DNA of 64,000 nt from positions 1 through 64,000 of the forward strand of contig CAYTWH010000003.1 of the NCBI GenBank assembly GCA_964442075.1, written 5' to 3'. Position 1 is the stretch's first letter; every line of letters begins with the position of its first letter. The DNA comes from CAYTAU01 sp964442075 (GTDB lineage: Bacteria > Bacteroidota > Bacteroidia > Bacteroidales > CAYTAU01). The translations under genes were made by a program, and so were the position numbers. Below are positions 37,106 through 45,460 of the stretch, in pieces. Under the pieces are notes generated by a model. That model was not told the DNA's origin. It ran no database searches and saw only the letters and a list, made by a program, of their open reading frames with translations.

Positions 37106-37693
37106 ATGAATATTGAATTCGATTTTTTTAAAATAGATAAAGAAAATCTGATACCGGGAAAAGGGAAAATTATGATTTCTGAACCTTTTTTTGATGATAC
37201 TTATTTTGGCAGATCTGTTGTATTATTGACCGAACATAACGATAAAAGCTCTGTTGGTTTTATTCTAAACCGTTTTACAGATATTAAGTTAAGCGAAGTA
37301 ATGAGTTCATTAAAAAATATTAAAACTAATGTTTCTATTGGCGGACCTGTTGAAACTGATACTATACACTACATGCACACATTGGGCGATTTAATTCCTA
37401 ATTCTGTTCATATTTTCGATAATATATACTGGGGAGGAGATTTTGAACATTTAAAAACTTTGTTAGAAACAAACATTGTATCTAAAAATCAAATTCGTTT
37501 CTTTTTGGGTTATTCAGGTTGGGGTACAGGTCAATTAGAAGAAGAACTTAAAAACAACTACTGGGTAATTTCAAAAATATCGGGCAAAAACATAATGATA
37601 AAAGATAAAGAAATTTGGTATAACAGTCTGAAACAACTTGGTGGAAAATATAAAACATGGGTTAACACCCCCACTAATCCCGAATTAAATTAA
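37106..37693 (+). CDS. YqgE/AlgH family protein
   Basis: A 195-residue protein of the conserved YqgE/AlgH family (DUF179): GKIMISEPFFDDTYFGRSVVLLTEH, SVGFILNRF, SIGGPVETDTIHYMHTLGD, FFLGYSGWGTGQLEEELKNNYW. The family is widespread, and its role is poorly known (linked to transcription of alginate genes in Pseudomonas). An open frame extends 35 codons upstream to 37001, but that part is unlike the family. The promoter at 37071-37100 and the family start (NIEFDFFKIDKENLIPGKG) both point to 37106. Size then equals the family norm. Confidence 0.92.
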   Translation: MNIEFDFFKIDKENLIPGKGKIMISEPFFDDTYFGRSVVLLTEHNDKSSVGFILNRFTDIKLSEVMSSLKNIKTNVSIGGPVETDTIHYMHTLGDLIPNSVHIFDNIYWGGDFEHLKTLLETNIVSKNQIRFFLGYSGWGTGQLEEELKNNYWVISKISGKNIMIKDKEIWYNSLKQLGGKYKTWVNTPTNPELN

Positions 37694-37704
37694 ATTTTAC
37701 AGCT

Positions 37705-37969
37705 ATGAAATACATTATTTTTATTTTGTCGTTTGCTATAATAACCAACATTGGTTATAGTAGAATTTTAATTGCTGTAGTTGATGGCGGTGACTAGGGA
37801 CATACAAGAACCTACGCCCAACCAGGTACAAAAACCTTTTATTGCAACAAAAATATACCTTGATAATATTAGCGAACTTATTGCAGAATATGAAAATGAA
37901 GATAACATAAAACTATTAGACTACTACAAAGAACTAATAGCACAGTTTGAACTCTTAGAAATATCCTAA
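37705..37969 (+). pseudogene. broken small secreted-protein gene
   Basis: An ATG at 37705 opens a clear signal peptide (KYIIFILSFAIITNIGYS) followed by RILIAVVDGGD and a TAG stop at about 37795. Past the stop the same frame still reads protein-like for about 20 codons. In the neighbouring frame, ATG 37784 opens a 61-residue ORF (62 from the TTG at 37781) with a charged helix (IYLDNISELIAEYENEDN) ending at 37969. This looks like one small gene broken by a stop and a frameshift, or two overlapping small genes. No family was recognised. Confidence 0.35.
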
Positions 37970-38034
37970 AATTCAATTAGTAAGTGTCGCACTTGCATCT
38001 CGAATTTTAGAAGTATACAGGTGTTTTTATATAA

Positions 38035-38064
38035 TTGTAATAATTAAAAAAAAATGTACCTTTA
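38035..38064 (+). promoter_or_regulatory. promoter of the small lysine-rich gene
   Basis: TTG (38035-38037), 19 bases, then TACCTTTA (38057-38064), one base from TAnnTTTG, 38 bases before the ATG at 38103. Confidence 0.5.
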
Positions 38065-38102
38065 CAGCATAATTAAAAAACTAAAACCTAAAATTTAATA
38101 TT

Positions 38103-38210
38103 ATGGCAAAATCACAAGATTCAAAGAAAACCCAAAAAAAAACACCGGCTAAAACTGCAAAAGAAAAAAAAGCAGCAAAAAGAGAAAAGAAATCTAATAG
38201 AGAATATTAA
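38103..38210 (+). CDS. 35-residue lysine/alanine-rich basic protein
   Basis: A short ORF, ATG to TAA, reading MAKSQDSKKTQKKTPAKTAK and then more of the same kind, ending KKSNREY. About half of its residues are Lys, Arg or Ala. Very basic small proteins of this kind occur near RNA helicase and cold-shock genes in Bacteroidota, and the next gene is a DEAD-box helicase 102 bases on. It has its own good promoter. RNA or ribosome binding is inference; I know no named family. Confidence 0.6.
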   Translation: MAKSQDSKKTQKKTPAKTAKEKKAAKREKKSNREY

Positions 38211-38218
38211 GGAAATTA

Positions 38219-38312
38219 TTGCCAAGTTCAAAATTCCAAACACCAAGCCTCAAGCATTTCCCCTTGGAATTTGGGATTTGAGATTTGAAATTTGTAATTT
38301 GGGACTTGAGAT
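38219..38312 (+). repeat. TTTGRGATTTGA-type short repeat block with inverted arms
   Basis: The left part (CAAGTTCAAAATTCCAA) is nearly complementary to the centre (TTGGAATTTGGGATTTG), and the motif '(A)TTTGGGA(T/C)TTGAGAT(TT/A)TGA' repeats two to three times up to the helicase start. Similar low-complexity blocks are dispersed in Bacteroidota genomes. The start codon of the helicase (GATATGAAATTTGAA) lies within the last copy. Confidence 0.6.
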
Positions 38313-39563
38313 ATGAAATTTGAACAATATAATATTGCCGATGGAATAAAAGCCAGTATTTCTAAACTGGGATATAAAAAACCCACCGACATTCAATTTA
38401 GATCTATTCCTTCCATTTTAAAAGGAGATGATGTTTTAGCTATTGCACAAACAGGCACAGGTAAAACGGCGGCATTTGCCATACCAGTTTTGCACATTTT
38501 ACAGCAACGCAAAACCAGTAGTCGCTCTGATGGAATAAAGTGCTTGGTTATGGCACCCACACATGAGTTGGCTTTGCAAATTGATTCTGTTTTTAAAACA
38601 TTAGGTAAACACACAAAAGTTAATTCTTTTTGTATTCATGGTGGTGTAGATCAGGAACCGCAAATTAAACAGTTAGACAAAGGGGTGGATATTTTAATTG
38701 CTACTCCCGGAAGAATGTTTGATCTGGTAAGTCAGGGTGCACTAATTCTAAAGCGAGTAGAAATTTTGGTTTTAGATGAAGCAGATCACATGCTTGATTT
38801 AGGGTTTATTAAAGACATTCGCGATTTAATACATCATCTTCCCCAAAAGCGTCAAACGCTTTTTTTCTCTGCCACCATCAACGAAAAGATAAAAAAACTT
38901 GCATACTCATTAGTAACAGATGCTATTCGTATTCAAATCTCACCTAAAGATCCTGTAGCAAAAAATATTGAACATGCTGTTGCTTTTGTTGAAATGGATG
39001 ACAAACGTTTCTTTTTAGAAAACGTAATAAAGAATAATTCTGAAAAGAAAATATTAGTATTTGTTAGAACAAAGATACGAGTAGAGCGTGTGAAAAAAGC
39101 TATGGAAAGAGTAGATATCGCAGTTGGTACAATACACAGCGATAAATTGCAAGAAGAACGCGAACGCACCATGCAAGATTTTAGAGATGGGAAATTGAAA
39201 GTTTTAATTGCCACAGATGTTAGTGCCAGAGGAATTGACATATCGAATGTAGAATATGTGATAAATTATGATTTGCCTGAAACGTCGGAAAATTATGTGC
39301 ATAGAGTTGGCAGAACGGGGCGTGGTAATCAAAAAGGACTGGCAATTTCGTTTTGTAGTTCTGAAGAAAAAGAATTGTTGACAGTTATAGAAAACAACTT
39401 GGGTAAAGCTATTCAAAGAATAGATATTTCTAAAAATGATTATCGAAATATGATAGACCTGTCTGAAAATAAATCTCATGATTGGCAATCCTTATTAAAA
39501 GAAGAAGAGCAAGAGGAAGAAAAACGTAAAAAGAAAAAGAAGAAAAGGAAATCCGCATATTGA
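38313..39563 (+). CDS. DEAD-box ATP-dependent RNA helicase (RhlE-like)
   Basis: A 416-residue RNA helicase. The order is Q motif (GYKKPTDIQFRSIP), motif I AQTGTGKT (45-52), Ia PTHELALQ, Ib TPGR, II DEAD (155-158), III SAT (186-188), then motifs IV-VI in the second RecA domain (ATDVSARGIDI, HRVGRTGR). A Glu/Lys-rich tail ends in a run of lysines (about 395-416) that probably binds RNA. The overall layout is RhlE-like. Such helicases unwind structured RNA in ribosome assembly, mRNA decay and cold adaptation. The small lysine-rich gene upstream may be co-regulated. All motifs are intact. Confidence 0.95.
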   Translation: MKFEQYNIADGIKASISKLGYKKPTDIQFRSIPSILKGDDVLAIAQTGTGKTAAFAIPVLHILQQRKTSSRSDGIKCLVMAPTHELALQIDSVFKTLGKHTKVNSFCIHGGVDQEPQIKQLDKGVDILIATPGRMFDLVSQGALILKRVEILVLDEADHMLDLGFIKDIRDLIHHLPQKRQTLFFSATINEKIKKLAYSLVTDAIRIQISPKDPVAKNIEHAVAFVEMDDKRFFLENVIKNNSEKKILVFVRTKIRVERVKKAMERVDIAVGTIHSDKLQEERERTMQDFRDGKLKVLIATDVSARGIDISNVEYVINYDLPETSENYVHRVGRTGRGNQKGLAISFCSSEEKELLTVIENNLGKAIQRIDISKNDYRNMIDLSENKSHDWQSLLKEEEQEEEKRKKKKKKRKSAY

Positions 39564-39685
39564 TTCCGAATATTCAAGATTAATCTTTCAAAAAAATGTA
39601 AGTAGGCAGAATCCTGTTTCGCAAACCTTAATGTCATTTAGCTAAGAATTATTTTGCTGAAGAGCCTAATAATTAACCTAAAAAC

Positions 39686-41971
39686 CTAATCAAGCGCTCG
39701 CTTATTAAAAAGAATATATCCGAAATTAAAAAAGAAAAAATAAGGATTGTCTGCACCTTCGTAATAATTAAAGCTAAAACTTGCCGGACCAACAGGCGTA
39801 TGATATATTAACGATGATGAAGTCATGTAATATCTGTATTCAAAAGGCTCGGCATAATAAGGATTTAAATCTTCATCTTTTAATATTTTTTGATATGGCT
39901 GAAAAACATAAGCTTCAAGTCTGAGATCTAATCGGTTTGTAATATTAAAAACGCAATTTATGCCCCCTGCTGCATAAGAATGTGCCCTGTAATTTTCAAG
40001 AAACAATGTTTTACTGTGAGGTACTGGACTAAACGAAGGGCTAATCAACAATGTAGAAGTATAGTTAGAGAAAAACGGCTGATTAGAATAAACACCTTCA
40101 AAATAAACGCCGGGCGTGAAAAACCCATTGGTTTTAAAATAATGGAAATATATGCTGCTAACATTATACCAATTATGATTTTGCGAAGAAATATTCTTAT
40201 ACACAGATGCTGAACCAGGAAAATGCTTTTCTTTTCCATCAACAAATCTTGCATTCAACTTAAAGTATGATCCTTTGTTCCCGTACTGTTTATAGTTTAT
40301 TGTCCTTTTTTCAAATTTCGCATTAAAAGTATAAAGGTCAAAAATAGTTTTGTCTGTAGTATCTGTTTTTAAATAATATTTTGTCTGATAATAATTATCG
40401 GTCATATTTGCTATTGCACCACTAAAAATTATTCTGCTTTTATTGCCAACAGGCATTCCTATATTAGATTTAAAATTACTTTCGTTAGATATTAAATACG
40501 AAGGTCTGGTATCTTCAAAAAACAATCCGCTGTAACTTCTAAAATAATCCCATCTGTTAAAAGTCGCACTAACATCAACAAAGAAAGGTAAGCTGGAAGG
40601 AAAATCCATTCTGCTTTTCAATTTTACCGAACTATATAATCGTCCAAAATATAAATTTGCCGAAGTCTCATAAGATTGTTTGTCAAGATAATGATATTTT
40701 GCTCCAAAATATGCCTGATTTATGGGGCTTGAAGAAATATTTCCGCCAAACTGTACTTCAAATTTTTTCTTTTGTTTTATTTTTAATGATAGATCAAAAT
40801 ATCCTGAAGCAGAATCTTGTTTTAAAACAGGATAAATAGATTCAATTTTATTATCGGCAACTAATTTAAAGTATTCCTTTTTTAAACTCTCAAGTGTTAA
40901 TGCTTTCTTATTATGGTACAAACTTCTTAATACGTATACTTGTTGTCGAAAATTTAATCCTTTAACGCTAATATTCTTAATTACAATTTCGGGCAGGTCA
41001 TTTTTATATTCCTTTCTTTTCTTTTCCACATCAAGCCTGCTAACTCTTCTTTTAACCTTTGTTAATATTTCATTAATTTTATATGATGCCTCAAAATACC
41101 CGTTTTTCACTAACTCATCTACCTTGTCAAAATCCATTAAACCAACATTGTTTACAATAGGTTCAATAAGCACACCTTTTTCTTTTGGGATATTAAAATT
41201 AGTGTTTATTAATGTTACCATATTTTCTATCTGAAGCATTATATCGTCTTCTCCCGGTTTATCGGAATTTGACGATACTTTTGAGCCAATAATAAAATCA
41301 GGTTTAAAATCTTTTTCCATAACATCAACAGGGAAATTATTTAATATTCCGCCATCAAAAAGTAATCTGTTATCAATAGTTATAGGTTTAAAATAAAACG
41401 GGAAAGTCATAGAAGCTCTAATAGCCGATGGTAACATACCATTTCTAAACACTATTTCTTCGTTTTTATGAACATCGGCAGCAAGACATCGAAAAGGAAT
41501 AAACAAGGAATCAAAATTATAGTTTGCTTGTGCTGCTGCTGCTGAAAATATTTCCAAAAACGCAAAGTCCATCTGATACGGGGGAACTATGTTTGTTGGC
41601 AACTTTGGTTTTAAAATAGAATCGTAAGAAAAATCTAGCTTAACCCACGATGCACTTGGTTCGTCTTCTTTGAAATAATAAAGATATTTTTCTTCAATTA
41701 TTCCAAAAGCCCAGTTATTAAACTCTTCAGTTTTAAATAACTCTTCCATATCCTCGGGCGAATAACCAATAGAATATAATCCTGCAATTATAGCTCCAAT
41801 AGAAGTTCCTGCTATATAGTCAATTGGAATATTATTTTCTTCAAGAGCTTTTAATACCCCAATATGAGCCATTCCTTTTGCACCGCCACCACTTAATACT
41901 ACTCCAACTTTCTGAGAAAACAGAAATTGCGTAAATAGCATTAATAATATTAGCAATATGAGTTTCTTCAC
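39686..41971 (-). CDS. patatin-like phospholipase fused to an outer-membrane barrel
   Basis: A 761-residue protein with a signal peptide (1-19). The patatin domain (about 22-300) has oxyanion loop GGGAKG, catalytic S57 in GTSIG and D206 in the DGG motif (LLFDGGILNNFP). A POTRA-like domain (about 330-400, VIKNISVKGLNFRQQVYVLRSLY) and a 16-strand-type barrel of the surface-antigen/BamA family (about 405-761) follow. This matches the PlpD/type Vd-like layout, in which a lipolytic passenger is joined to an outer-membrane barrel. In Bacteroidota the passenger may remain periplasmic. Both catalytic residues are present, so lipase activity is likely. Confidence 0.92.
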   Translation of the reverse strand: MKKLILLILLMLFTQFLFSQKVGVVLSGGGAKGMAHIGVLKALEENNIPIDYIAGTSIGAIIAGLYSIGYSPEDMEELFKTEEFNNWAFGIIEEKYLYYFKEDEPSASWVKLDFSYDSILKPKLPTNIVPPYQMDFAFLEIFSAAAAQANYNFDSLFIPFRCLAADVHKNEEIVFRNGMLPSAIRASMTFPFYFKPITIDNRLLFDGGILNNFPVDVMEKDFKPDFIIGSKVSSNSDKPGEDDIMLQIENMVTLINTNFNIPKEKGVLIEPIVNNVGLMDFDKVDELVKNGYFEASYKINEILTKVKRRVSRLDVEKKRKEYKNDLPEIVIKNISVKGLNFRQQVYVLRSLYHNKKALTLESLKKEYFKLVADNKIESIYPVLKQDSASGYFDLSLKIKQKKKFEVQFGGNISSSPINQAYFGAKYHYLDKQSYETSANLYFGRLYSSVKLKSRMDFPSSLPFFVDVSATFNRWDYFRSYSGLFFEDTRPSYLISNESNFKSNIGMPVGNKSRIIFSGAIANMTDNYYQTKYYLKTDTTDKTIFDLYTFNAKFEKRTINYKQYGNKGSYFKLNARFVDGKEKHFPGSASVYKNISSQNHNWYNVSSIYFHYFKTNGFFTPGVYFEGVYSNQPFFSNYTSTLLISPSFSPVPHSKTLFLENYRAHSYAAGGINCVFNITNRLDLRLEAYVFQPYQKILKDEDLNPYYAEPFEYRYYMTSSSLIYHTPVGPASFSFNYYEGADNPYFFFFNFGYILFNKRALD

Positions 41972-42079
41972 TTTAAAAATAGTAATTGTTTAAATTGTTT
42001 ATCGTCATGCCTACCGGCAGATAAATTTGTCGTTTGTCAATGCTTAAATAACATTGATCGTTTTTACTTTCATTTTAAA

Positions 42080-42775
42080 TTAAAGCATTCCTTCATCAGA
42101 GAAACTAAAATATTCTTTTTCAACAACAATTATATGGTCTAATACTTTAATGTCCATAATTTCGCCTGCTTCTTTTATCTTTTTTGTAATTTTGATATCA
42201 GATTCACTTGGCTTTACATTTCCCGATGGATGATTATGACACAATATTATTGATGTAGCTTTTTTATCAAGTGCTTCTTTCATAATTATTCTAATATCAG
42301 TTACTGTACCGGTAATTCCACCCTTGCTTATTTTTATTTTATCAATTATTTTATTAGACCTGTTTAATAAAAGTATCCAAAATTCTTCGTAAGATAAATC
42401 TGCAAGAATTATGCTAAAAATAGTATATGCATCATTGCTGCTACTTATTTTGTTTTTTTTAATTAAATCCGATTGCTTTCTTCTTTTCCCCAACTCCATA
42501 GCAGCAATTATAGTTATAGCTTTTGCTGTGCCAATTCCCTTGTTTTTTTTAAGTTCTTCAATTCTTAATTTTCCAAGTTCGTTTAAATTATTGTCTGCAT
42601 TTTTTAAAATTTTCTTTGAAAGTTCCACAGCAGATTCATTTTTATTTCCAGAGCCTATTAATATTGCAATTAATTCAGCATCACTTAAACTATTAATTCC
42701 TTTATTTAAAAGTTTTTCACGTGGTCGGTCTTCTAATGCCCAATCTTTGATTTTTAAATGTTCAACTTCATTCAT
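42080..42775 (-). CDS. radC: RadC family protein (JAB/MPN domain)
   Basis: A 231-residue RadC/YeeS protein. An N-terminal helix-hairpin-helix region (about 15-95, LSDAELIAILIGSG, NKGIGTAKAITIIAAMELGKR) precedes the MPN/JAB domain (about 105-231) with the metal motif H180-N-H182-P-S-G and D193. Despite its name, a DNA-repair role for RadC is not well supported; the fold suggests a metal-dependent hydrolase. Length and motifs match the family. It is a single gene upstream of the patatin gene on the same strand. Confidence 0.93.
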   Translation of the reverse strand: MNEVEHLKIKDWALEDRPREKLLNKGINSLSDAELIAILIGSGNKNESAVELSKKILKNADNNLNELGKLRIEELKKNKGIGTAKAITIIAAMELGKRRKQSDLIKKNKISSSNDAYTIFSIILADLSYEEFWILLLNRSNKIIDKIKISKGGITGTVTDIRIIMKEALDKKATSIILCHNHPSGNVKPSESDIKITKKIKEAGEIMDIKVLDHIIVVEKEYFSFSDEGML

Positions 42776-42949
42776 AATTTAATACTAATGTAAATTGTAA
42801 ATTAGAAACAAATATATAAATTTGAATAATAATTGCTAAATAAGCACTTATTAGTAATTAAATTAGCATTTTATCAATATTTTATTTTTATCACATAATG
42901 CACAACAAATAAGGATGTTAGACATGGGTTGGCATTGTTTTGAAATAAA

Positions 42950-43013
42950 AAAATAAAATATTTTTACATTTTTGTTTGTAAAGTATGAGAAAATAAAATA
43001 TTTTTACGTTTTT
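42950..43013 (+). repeat. 24-bp direct repeat ahead of the lipoprotein cluster
   Basis: AAAATAAAATATTTTTACAT plus TTTT (42950-42973) recurs with a single change at 42990-43013, 40 bases apart. It ends 39 bases before the first lipoprotein start, so it may be a duplicated promoter or an operator pair. Confidence 0.65.
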
Positions 43014-43052
43014 AATATTTAGAAGTAAAGCTTTTTAACCGATTTATAAGTT

Positions 43053-43850
43053 ATGAGAAAGTATGCAATAATCATTGTGAGCATTGTTTTTTCAATTTTA
43101 TTGTTAAATAATTGTAAAAAAGGAGAAAACGACCCGTTTTTCTCAATACATTCACGTAAAGCAAGAATGGTAGCCGATTGGGATATTGATTCTAAAAGTA
43201 GTTTAATTACTTGGGTTCTTGATAATGGAGAAACAGCTATTGTCGATTTTCAAATTACAGGAAAAACGACTGTTACTGAAGATGTGGATTCAATCAATCA
43301 TGCTCCAGATGATACTCTTAGGCAAAGAACCGGTGAGGTATATGAAGGTTATTATCATTTTAACAAGGATGGTTCAATGGAATATATTTTACATTATAAT
43401 TTAGTTGATGATAGTACTTATACAGATGATGGTACGGGAGAAACAACATCAAGAATAATAACTACTATTTACAAAGAAAGAGCATCAGGTACATGGAATT
43501 TTATGCATAAAATTGATGATTATAAGAAAAAAGAAAGGATTTCAATGGTTTGGGAAAGTTATAATACTTCAGTTAATGTTATTTATAAAAGAGAAGTTAC
43601 AGATGGTGATGGAATTCAACTCTCTATAGTTAATTGGACTACGTTTTCAGCTACAGAAAACAAATATGCAAATGGAGAGAGTGCAGAAGTATGGGAAATT
43701 AATCAACTTAAAAATAAAGAAATAATTTTGCAAAGAAATGTTGATAGAGTTTATGTTCAAAGTGACCAATATGCAGGCTCTAAAACTACAGCAAAAGGAT
43801 TTGAATCTATTCTGTTAACCAGAGAAACAGGTGGAAGTAGCTCCGAATAA
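43053..43850 (+). CDS. lipoprotein 1 of the CKKGENDP cluster
   Basis: A 265-residue lipoprotein: signal peptide with lipobox LLNNC (C21), then KKGENDPFFSIHSRKARMVADWDI, the shared start of this cluster. The rest is beta-rich with lipocalin-like features: a W near the start (ADWDI), GEVYEGYYHFNKDGSMEYILHYN, and a central ASGTWNF strand. The mature part is the longest and most diverged of the four paralogues. The likely fold is a lipocalin-type barrel attached to a membrane. No ligand or role can be deduced. Confidence 0.75.
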   Translation: MRKYAIIIVSIVFSILLLNNCKKGENDPFFSIHSRKARMVADWDIDSKSSLITWVLDNGETAIVDFQITGKTTVTEDVDSINHAPDDTLRQRTGEVYEGYYHFNKDGSMEYILHYNLVDDSTYTDDGTGETTSRIITTIYKERASGTWNFMHKIDDYKKKERISMVWESYNTSVNVIYKREVTDGDGIQLSIVNWTTFSATENKYANGESAEVWEINQLKNKEIILQRNVDRVYVQSDQYAGSKTTAKGFESILLTRETGGSSSE

Positions 43851-43881
43851 GTAAAAAATCTCATTTAAAATTTTACAAATT

Positions 43882-44541
43882 ATGAAAAAATTTTTAATTT
43901 TTATTATTGTTATTGTCTTGGCAGCACCTATTTTTACTGCATGTAAAAAAGGAGAAGATGACCCTTTTTTAACAATTAAATCAAGAAATGCCCGATTAAT
44001 TGGTGAATGGGAAATGGTAGATTACAATCAAATTACAATAACCACTACTACAATAGCTTCAACAACTTCCACTTCAACAGAAACAACTACATATAGTGGT
44101 ACAACTTATACTAATACTGTTGTAGATGATGTTTCTGATTCAAACACAGGAACTGTAGCTTATAGTGTTACCTTTAATAATGATGGAACATTCGACAGAG
44201 TAATTAATATTACAGTAAACCATGATGGTTATACTTCTGTAACAATCACAACTGAAAAAGGAGTATGGTATTGGGCTAGTGGTAATAATGAACTTGATAC
44301 TAAAAATAAAGAAGTTTTAGTTATGCAACTTACTTCACATATTGAAACATTTACTTCCGGCTCATATACTGATACTGATTCTTATACATGGGAAGGATTA
44401 AATTGTCCTTTAGAATATCTTCAAATTAAAGGTTTAAGCAGTAAAGAAATTACTTTTAATATGGAAGGGAAATATTCAAACAACGATCCTACAATTCCCT
44501 CTTCAACAACAACTACGGCAGAGGGTAAAATGGAAAAATAA
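43882..44541 (+). CDS. lipoprotein 2 of the CKKGENDP cluster
   Basis: A 219-residue lipoprotein (lipobox FTAC, C20; CKKGEDDPFLTIKSRNARLIGEWEM). It is Thr/Ser-rich in the middle (TITTTTIASTTSTSTETTTYSG), followed by strands VAYSVTFNNDGTFDRVI, EKGVWYWASGNNELDTKNKEVL and a C-terminal sheet. GVWYWxSGNxE..TKNKE is shared by paralogues 2 and 3 (and in altered form 4). It lies 31 bases after lipoprotein 1 and is followed by a terminator. Threonine-rich parts may be exposed linkers or glycosylation sites (inference). Confidence 0.78.
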   Translation: MKKFLIFIIVIVLAAPIFTACKKGEDDPFLTIKSRNARLIGEWEMVDYNQITITTTTIASTTSTSTETTTYSGTTYTNTVVDDVSDSNTGTVAYSVTFNNDGTFDRVINITVNHDGYTSVTITTEKGVWYWASGNNELDTKNKEVLVMQLTSHIETFTSGSYTDTDSYTWEGLNCPLEYLQIKGLSSKEITFNMEGKYSNNDPTIPSSTTTTAEGKMEK

Positions 44542-44567
44542 TAATAGATTTCAATATATAATATTAG

Positions 44568-44591
44568 AAAAAGCCCCAAACGGGGCTTTTT
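44568..44591 (+). terminator. terminator after lipoprotein 2
   Basis: A perfect 10-base stem (AAAAAGCCCC with GGGGCTTTTT) with a 4-base loop and a T run, 26 bases after the stop codon. Confidence 0.95.
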
Positions 44592-44737
44592 TTATATTTT
44601 ATTATTGTCCCGTCATAAAATTAATTATTGATACAAAATGGTTTGGTTTTCCAAATAATTCAAATGAAAATAATAGAATAAAAGCTACTTATACAAAAAA
44701 ATAGCAGAAATTATTTTTTTATAAGTTTTAGCATAAT

Positions 44738-44745
44738 TATATTTG
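44738..44745 (+). promoter_or_regulatory. -7 element of lipoprotein 3
   Basis: TATATTTG matches TAnnTTTG, 30 bases before the ATG at 44776. Together with the terminator upstream it shows that lipoproteins 3 and 4 are a separate transcript from 1 and 2. Confidence 0.5.
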
Positions 44746-44775
44746 CAAATCTTTAATTTAAAAATTTAAAAAATC

Positions 44776-45429
44776 ATGAAAAAACTTTTAACTATTATTA
44801 TTGCAATTGCAATTGCAGCACCTTTTTTTACAGCATGTAAAAAAGGAGAAAATGACCCAATGTCATTAAAATCTAGAAAAGCTCGTTTAGTTGGTGAGTG
44901 GGAATTATCATCTTCAACAGATACTTATACAAATAATGATGGAGATATTACCACTACAGTTTTTAATGGAACAACTTTTACAACAACCTATTCTACTGCT
45001 GGAGTGGACCCTTCTGTAAGAACAGGTAGTGTAAAATCAACCATAGAGAAAGACGGTACTTATATTTATGAAGAAACTAAAATTCAAACAGAAACAGATC
45101 CTGACTACGTAACAACAAAAGTTACTAAAATGGAAGGTGTTTGGTATTGGGGGTCGGGTAATAAAGAATTAGAAACTAAAAACAAAGAGATTCTAATAAC
45201 TCAAATTACTAAAAATACTTATACCAGTACAACTACAGGTGATTATCCAAGTTCTTATACTTATACTCAAACTTATGAAGGTTCTGATTGTCCTATTTCT
45301 TATATGAAACTTGATAAATTGTCAAGTAAAGAGATGATTTATAAATCAGAAGGAAAAAATAGTTATACTGACGATAATGGTACTGATATTTCTTCAGGAA
45401 CAAGTGAAGGTACTATGACAAAATTATAA
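44776..45429 (+). CDS. lipoprotein 3 of the CKKGENDP cluster
   Basis: A 217-residue lipoprotein (lipobox FTAC, C21; CKKGENDPMSLKSRKARLVGEWEL). After a Thr-rich strand region it carries TGSVKSTIEKDGTYIYEETK, KMEGVWYWGSGNKELETKNKEILITQI and a C-terminal sheet like paralogue 2. Its first 115 bases are almost identical to those of lipoprotein 4, which starts 31 bases after its stop, so the pair arose by recent duplication or has been converted. Predicted lipocalin-like envelope protein of unknown function. Confidence 0.78.
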   Translation: MKKLLTIIIAIAIAAPFFTACKKGENDPMSLKSRKARLVGEWELSSSTDTYTNNDGDITTTVFNGTTFTTTYSTAGVDPSVRTGSVKSTIEKDGTYIYEETKIQTETDPDYVTTKVTKMEGVWYWGSGNKELETKNKEILITQITKNTYTSTTTGDYPSSYTYTQTYEGSDCPISYMKLDKLSSKEMIYKSEGKNSYTDDNGTDISSGTSEGTMTKL

Positions 45430-45460
45430 TTTAATTTAAAAATTTAAAACTTAAAAAATC

